A stretch of 64,000 bases of DNA from Bugula neritina (lineage: Eukaryota; Bryozoa; Gymnolaemata; Cheilostomatida; Bugulidae), in the NCBI GenBank assembly GCA_964035545.1, contig OZ037766.1, positions 662,501 to 726,500 on the forward strand, written 5' to 3'. Below the pieces are notes generated by a model, which did not search any database, was not told the DNA's origin, and saw only the letters and a list, made by a program, of their open reading frames with translations. Below are positions 59,501-64,000 of the stretch, in pieces. The first letter of the stretch is position 1. Every line of letters starts with the position of its first letter. The position numbers and the translations under genes are program-made.

Positions 59501-61705
59501 TTGAGTAGGCTAAGTATTAAGTAAGTGTAAAGTTGTTAATCAACAAGTATAGAGTAAGTAAACAGATATGTAGAGAAGGTGTAGTGTAAGTGAAAGTTAC
59601 ATTCATTTTAACTTACTCATCACATTCTGGTTGGATTTTTTTCCGGTGCCTTCATTTTTCTAGTTGAAATATTCTGTGAAATGCCTGTTGCATTGTTTAC
59701 TAAATTTTGCAAATATTTTATATTTTAAATAATGACTGTTGAAACTAAAACAACATTTTGATAGAAATAGTGTAACAGATTTTAATGAGTCACATCACTT
59801 TTGTTTTTAGTTGTTATTTTGAGATTGTCAGTCACTCTGGCGTTCAGTGCTGGATGTATTCAGTGTGAGTCACTGTTCCTCGTCAAATGGGAAGACAACT
59901 CAGTGTATGAAATAGAATAGAGAGTTTGTTATATAGACATGATATCCTCATACAGGTGATGTGAAGAAGAAGGGTGCCGAGAGAAGCAGCCAGTATTACA
60001 GGAGGTACGGAAACCCCAACTATGGCGGGATGCAGGGCCTCATCTCCATGTCTAAGTACGACATTGCATCATCATAGCTTCGTATATAATATATGTAATA
60101 AGTAATGTATATGATATATAATAAGTAATATATATAATATATTTATCTAATTATGGACTGTTTTATGTTTCTCCTGAAGAAAGCAGAGATTCTGGAAACA
60201 ACAGAACAGGAAGTTAGAGAAAGAGGCAAAGGAAGTTGTGGCTGGGAGCAGGTCAAAGGTCACATACGAAGAAGGAGATGTAGTCGGTGATATCTATACT
60301 GAGAATGAGGCTGATGCTAGGTCAAGGCTGACGGAGAATGGCAGCAGAGAAAGAGACAGCATACAGGGGAGACGTAAGCGAGGCTGGCAGCTGACAGGTA
60401 AAATACCGAATAGAGATTCAGTTATACACTCGGTGTGAATATTTACTCTTCTCTCTATAAACCATGAAAATGTTTTACTAAGGAATTGGCAAGTTATGTA
60501 GCCAATCAGATAAAAGTGTTAAGCTGTCCACCCAATTAGATGAGAGTATTGAACTGTCTAACCAATCAGATGAGATTATTGAAGTGTCTTTTTTCTCACA
60601 GCGGATACAGAAGACATCGCAGAGTATTTGGATCAGCCGGTTCCCGGAAAGAAGTCAAAACCGACAAAGAAAATGGCTGCTGACGAGGAGGAAGAGAGGC
60701 GGAGTCTGTTGAGGTGACAGTGTAGAATAGAGCTATGTATTCTGTAGACTAGAGGTATAGAGTGTGTATACTAGAGCTATAGATTGTGTAGACTAGAGGT
60801 ATAGACAGTGTAGACTAGAGGTATAAACAGTGTAGACTAGATTGTGTAGACTAGAGGTATAGACAGTGTAGACTAGAGCTATAGATTCTGTATAGACAGC
60901 GTAGACTAGAGCTATAGATTCTGTATAGACAGCGTAGACTAGAGCTATAGACAGTGTAGACTAGGGGTATAGACTAGAGGTATAGACAGTGTAGACTATA
61001 GATTGTGTAGACTAGAGGTATAGACAGTGTAGGCTAGAGCTATAGATTCTGTATAGACAGTATAGACTACAGGTATAGACAGTTTAGACTAGAGCTATAG
61101 ATTCTGTATAGACAGCGTAGACTAGAGCTATAGATTCTGTATAGACAGCGTAGACTAGAGCTATAGACAGTGTAGACTAGGGGTATAGACTAGAGGTATA
61201 GACAGTGTAGACTATAGATTGTGTAGACTAGAGGTATAGACAGCGTAGACTAGAGCTATAGATTCTGTATAGACAGCGTAGACTAGAGCTATAGACAGTG
61301 TAGACTAGGGGTATAGACTAGAGGTATAGACAGTGTAGACTATAGATTGTGTAGACTAGAGGTATAGACAGTGTAGGCTAGAGCTATAGATTCTGTATAG
61401 ACAGTATAGACTACAGGTATAGACAGTTTAGACTAGAGCTATAGATTCTGTATAGACAGTATAGACTAGAGCTATAGATGGTTTACTGCTTGCTGTGTTT
61501 CCACTCTCACACTTCTTATTCTACTGACAGGTTGAAAGCAGAGGCTGTGTTCTCAGCAATGGACGTGCGGAGTAATATTCAACAGAAACGAGAGGCAAGA
61601 AGACGGGAACTGTCTGTTGAAATGAATCAGCCAATCATAAAACATGAAAAAGTAAACCCGGACTTGCGAAATAGGTTGAGTAGGAGAAACGACTGGTATA
61701 GCTGA
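56561..61705 (+). CDS. NCBP3: Nuclear cap-binding protein subunit 3
   Basis: Ten exons: 56561-56821, 57379-57447, 57686-57783, 58038-58198, 58513-58706, 59138-59288, 59956-60055, 60180-60397, 60602-60713, 61531-61705; GT-AG, continuous frame, 512 residues (human about 620). Diagnostic segments: AGNFEVGIDMSSE; KREERAKRFGM; the RRM-like core LLRGVNEMSTDDIFNYFAKY with the cap-binding WIDD motif (WLDD in vertebrates) in SLQWIDDSLCNL; CRLFMRLATKGDVKKKGAER followed by YYRRYGNPNYGGM. The C-terminus is charged and basic (NIQQKREARRREL, LRNRLSRR) as in the family, but lacks the long acidic Glu tract of vertebrates. NCBP3 binds capped mRNA with NCBP1 and links it to export (TREX, EJC) factors in the nucleus. 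Unusually, introns 1, 2, 3 and 9 are filled with four different minisatellites. The N-terminal acidic exon ends exactly at a repeat array. Confidence 0.95.
56822..57358. repeat. 22-bp minisatellite starting at the NCBP3 exon 1 donor
   Basis: About 24 copies of TAGTCAC(A/G)TGTATACAG plus TATAA. The first unit overlaps the donor AAG|GTAGTC. Units with the G variant contain CACGTG, the E-box palindrome. The array occupies nearly all of intron 1. Confidence 0.95.
57484..57645. repeat. 23-bp minisatellite
   Basis: Seven copies of a 23-bp unit, TTTTACTATGTGTTATATTG plus CTA, filling most of NCBP3 intron 2. It reads open in two frames but is not coding. Confidence 0.92.
57784..58020. repeat. Tandem repeats filling NCBP3 intron 3
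   Basis: Three copies of CTGTATATTCACCTGTGTGT-like steps next to the donor, then about eight copies of ACTGAGAGACTAGAG(AATATAG). Confidence 0.85.
60722..61480. repeat. Compound minisatellite filling NCBP3 intron 9
   Basis: About 750 bp built from AGACTAGAGCTATAGA, TTCTGTATAGACAGCG and TAGACTAGAGGTATAGACAG blocks, in higher-order units of roughly 115 and 180 bp that recur (for example around 60900-61080, 61100-61200 and 61270-61440). It starts within 15 nt of the donor and stops about 50 nt before the acceptor. Confidence 0.92.
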
Positions 61706-61858
61706 CCAATCAGATCAAACATTACATCCAGATCACATGCAATACTTTATTTCACACTAGTAGAAGAATCACAACACTGATGATATTTTACATTGTAGAT
61801 TTGCTATATTTAAATAATATTTTATTATACAAATGAGGAAATTTTGTATTCCAGTATT

Positions 61859-61864
61859 TTTATT
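61859..61864 (-). terminator. Candidate poly(A) signal of DNAJC1
   Basis: Minus-strand AATAAA about 475 nt beyond the DNAJC1 stop; a second copy lies at 61821-61826. Confidence 0.45.
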
Positions 61865-61974
61865 ATAAAAATAATTACAAAATCAATTCTGTATCATATC
61901 ATTACAATAAGAATGTGATAATATCCCGGCTTGTAGCACCAATCAATATATTAGCTGTTATAACTCTGCTAATA

Positions 61975-62132
61975 GCAAACACTGTCTGGCAGAGTGTTAT
62001 GGGAAACACTGTCTGGCAGAGTGTTAGGGGAAACACTGTCTGGCAGAGTGTTAGGGGAAACACTGTCTGGCAGAGTGTTAGGGGAAACACTGTCTGGCAG
62101 AGTGTTAGGGGAAACACTGTCTGGCAGAGTGC
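61975..62132. repeat. 27-bp hairpin-forming minisatellite
   Basis: About six copies of AAACACTGTCTGGCAGAG followed by TGTTAGGGG. Each unit contains AACACT...AGTGTT arms around GTCTGGCAG, so each can fold as a small hairpin in RNA or single-stranded DNA. Its likely position is the DNAJC1 3' UTR. Confidence 0.9.
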
Positions 62133-62336
62133 TAGACTGTGGAGGAAACAAGACAACTGAACAAAACAAGCAGCGTCTTTGTTACCTACTAGTACATGTG
62201 TACTTTGCAGTACTTCTACTAGTGTAGTATGTAGACACACGGAGTTGAGTATTCTTTATAGAAAGGTTTGAGGAATGTAGAGTTGTCTTCTATCGTCTCA
62301 GTGGTAATCTAGTAACCGCGCAGGTCTTTGTTTCGC

Positions 62337-63921
62337 TTAGGAATTTGTGTTTAATAACTTCCGCTGTTTGATGACAGTGGCCAAATGTTTATATCTGGCA
62401 ATACACTCTGCCTACAAGTTAGATTTATTATTATATTATATATAATATTGTAATATATAATATAATTACATTACTATGTGATAGCATAACATACAACACA
62501 GACAGCACCACTGAAACACTTGGGGGTCGGAAAAGGGAGGAACGATTAGTTAAACATGAACATAGCCTAAGCACCAACTTGCCTTGGTTTTGTTGGGGAC
62601 TAGATTAGCTATCTCCTCCCACCGATCATCAGCAGTCTTTGGCACTGAGGCTAGAGCATTCTCTAGACATTTCTGCTGAACCTGAGTCCAGTCTGAGACC
62701 GGCTGAGACGGCGCAGAGTTACTAGCCTCAGGATCTTCAACTCGGTACGAGATTCCACCCTGGGGCTTGTAGCCGGCCCCCTTGTTTTTTATTTCTACAG
62801 TAAAGAGCTTGTGTAATTGGACTACAGACATGATTAGAAGGATATTTTACAGATGTGTCAACCTGATGACACCTGTCAATATATGTCAACAACCTGTCGG
62901 TATGTGTCAACACAAGTGATATTTACCTGGCAAAGCTGTCGCTGAGCTGCTGGCAGGTTTCTGCTGCAGTTGATTAGCCCGAGAGATCTGACTAGCCCTG
63001 GAATGAGCCTCTGCAGGTAAACAGTTGAGTTGTTGTGCTATCTTCTCCCACCTCATCTGAGTACCTACAGGGAACTTCTGCATGGCCCGGGCCAGCTTAG
63101 AGTAGTCTGCGTCTGTCCAATGAGTCTGTAAGGAACGAGTAGCTTATGTGTAAGGAGAGACAACTTCAACATATCAACACTGGCCATACAAACGAGTACT
63201 AATATCTACAGGAAAATGACATACAAATAGTAAGCAGCTTTTACTATGTCAGCAGTTGATTCATCATAACGAGATATTGTCACCTTGACCCACAGTTTAG
63301 TAATTAATAGAACAAAGTTCACTATTCCACGGCTGGCTGAGTATTACTCAACAGTTGAGAGACCTTTTTAGCCTGAGCAGTTGGTTTCTTAGCCTCAGGT
63401 GGTGAGACAGCAGGAAGGGGGGTGTCTTGGTACACCACAGGTTTGATGTAGGTGGCCATCTCTGGGGCAGACATGTTGGAGAATACGTCGTCACATCTCA
63501 CCTTCTTCTTCGACTCTTGATTGGTTTCTGCATACAGGAAGTCTGTTGAGGTGAGACAACTCCAAGTGCAAAGTGAAGTCATCAATATTATTATTAGAGA
63601 CGTCAAACTGTTGACTGATACTACGTAGAATACAGACAGACACAAGTGCGACATGAGAAAGTAAAGTGATTGTAATTTACCATCTTCAGACTCCGCCTCC
63701 CCTACTGGAGGTTTCACTCTCTGATGTAGGGCGGATAGACACCACCCTATGTTACTAGGCAAGTCAATGACTGTGCGTACAGTGAAGGTGACTAGACGGC
63801 ACACTAGCAGGTGTGAGAGGCGGGGCTTAGTCACACTTTCTAGCTCCTTCGCCATCGCTTCCTCTAAACTCTCATTATACTCCTGGTGATTCCTTCTTTT
63901 CGTGTCCTTTTTCATCCTTCT
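62337..63921 (-). CDS. DNAJC1: DnaJ homolog subfamily C member 1, C-terminal part (two SANT domains)
   Basis: Minus-strand exons 63921-63681, 63527-63364, 63125-62927, 62794-62583, 62411-62337; frames agree across all junctions, giving 296 visible residues. The gene runs off the right edge, so signal peptide, J domain and lumenal part are not seen. The first visible exon has a basic, Glu-rich stretch (KKDTKRRNHQEYNESLEE) and a hydrophobic segment (LLVCRLVTFTVRTVI). SANT1: THWTDADYSKLARAMQKFPV then RWEKIAQQL. SANT2: DWTQVQQKCLENALASVPK, RWEEIANLVPNKTK, AECIARYKHLA; this matches the family's WTQNQQK...DRWDKIA...CIARYK. DNAJC1 is an ER/nuclear-envelope membrane co-chaperone of BiP whose cytosolic SANT domains contact ribosomes and serpins. 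The last intron uses a GC donor (AAG|GCAAGT). Convergent with NCBP3. Confidence 0.92.
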
Positions 63922-64000
63922 CTGAAATACTTCCTCCTACAACACAGGACCTGTGGTAGAGTACCTGTGGTCTAGTAGTAGAGTAGATCTAGTAGTAGAG
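63922..64000. other. DNAJC1 intron at the window edge
   Basis: Begins with the acceptor TATTTCAG of the 63921 exon on the minus strand, then TAGTAGAG-type simple sequence up to the edge. Confidence 0.5.

Larger units (their letters stand above)
61706..62336. other. Convergent 3' ends of NCBP3 and DNAJC1
   Basis: 630 bp between the two stop codons. Minus-strand AATAAA signals at 61821 and 61859 fit DNAJC1, whose 3' UTR would then span about 470-510 nt and include the 27-bp repeat. No perfect AATAAA for NCBP3 was noticed. Confidence 0.5.

Noticed and set aside
61915-62240. Overlapping repeat-encoding frames on both strands
   Set aside because: They come from the 27-bp minisatellite, and the region is the 3' flank of two genes.

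Overview
The window is nuclear DNA from an invertebrate animal. It is AT-rich, its genes are split by GT-AG introns (one GC-AG), and almost every intron and spacer carries a different minisatellite. The gene set fits a metazoan with motile cilia, neuropeptide-type prohormones and PARP/macrodomain proteins. The species cannot be fixed from sequence. Short GGAGA(T/C)AACTC-like motifs and the style of peptide gene make me lean to a lophotrochozoan, but only weakly.

Layout. 1-2 kb: two non-coding inverted-repeat (MITE-like) elements. 2.1-3.3 kb (-): an ankyrin-repeat reading frame that changes frame near its start. 4-9.3 kb: minisatellites and a (TA)n tract, no gene. 9.6-12.0 kb (-): a five-exon gene for a secreted protein of about 215 residues with six cysteines and a TATA promoter. 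12.4-13.5 kb: two minisatellites. 15.4-18.9 kb (-): the 3' part of a macrodomain-PARP gene, with a tRNA-derived SINE remnant in an intron. 20.0-20.9 kb (+): an internally deleted LINE. 22.03-26.80 kb (+): a complete, apparently recent Ty3/Gypsy LTR retrotransposon with identical 188-bp LTRs and a perfect 5-bp target duplication.

29.1-38.3 kb (+): two paralogous genes for small secreted prohormones. Each encodes exactly 131 residues and has the same three-exon plan; a KR cleavage site is followed by a conserved GVSLxGLDN peptide. I do not recognise the family. The peptide start resembles ligands of class B1 GPCRs (parathyroid-hormone-like, or CRF/egg-laying-hormone-like). This pair is the best candidate here for something undescribed.

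43.1-50.2 kb (+): an eight-exon glycolipid-transfer-protein-family gene with an N-terminal membrane segment; one of its 5' splice sites is the first unit of an 18-copy 19-bp tandem array. 52.0-54.4 kb (-): TPGS1, a subunit of the tubulin polyglutamylase complex. 56.6-61.7 kb (+): NCBP3, a nuclear cap-binding protein, with several introns made largely of minisatellite. 62.3-63.9 kb (-): the 3' exons of DNAJC1, with two SANT domains and a GC-AG intron, running off the right edge.

GLTP-like and TPGS1 are convergent, TPGS1 and NCBP3 divergent, and NCBP3 and DNAJC1 convergent. These neighbours share no obvious pathway and look like ordinary animal gene order. Exon borders were derived by hand from splice consensus, frame and protein family match.
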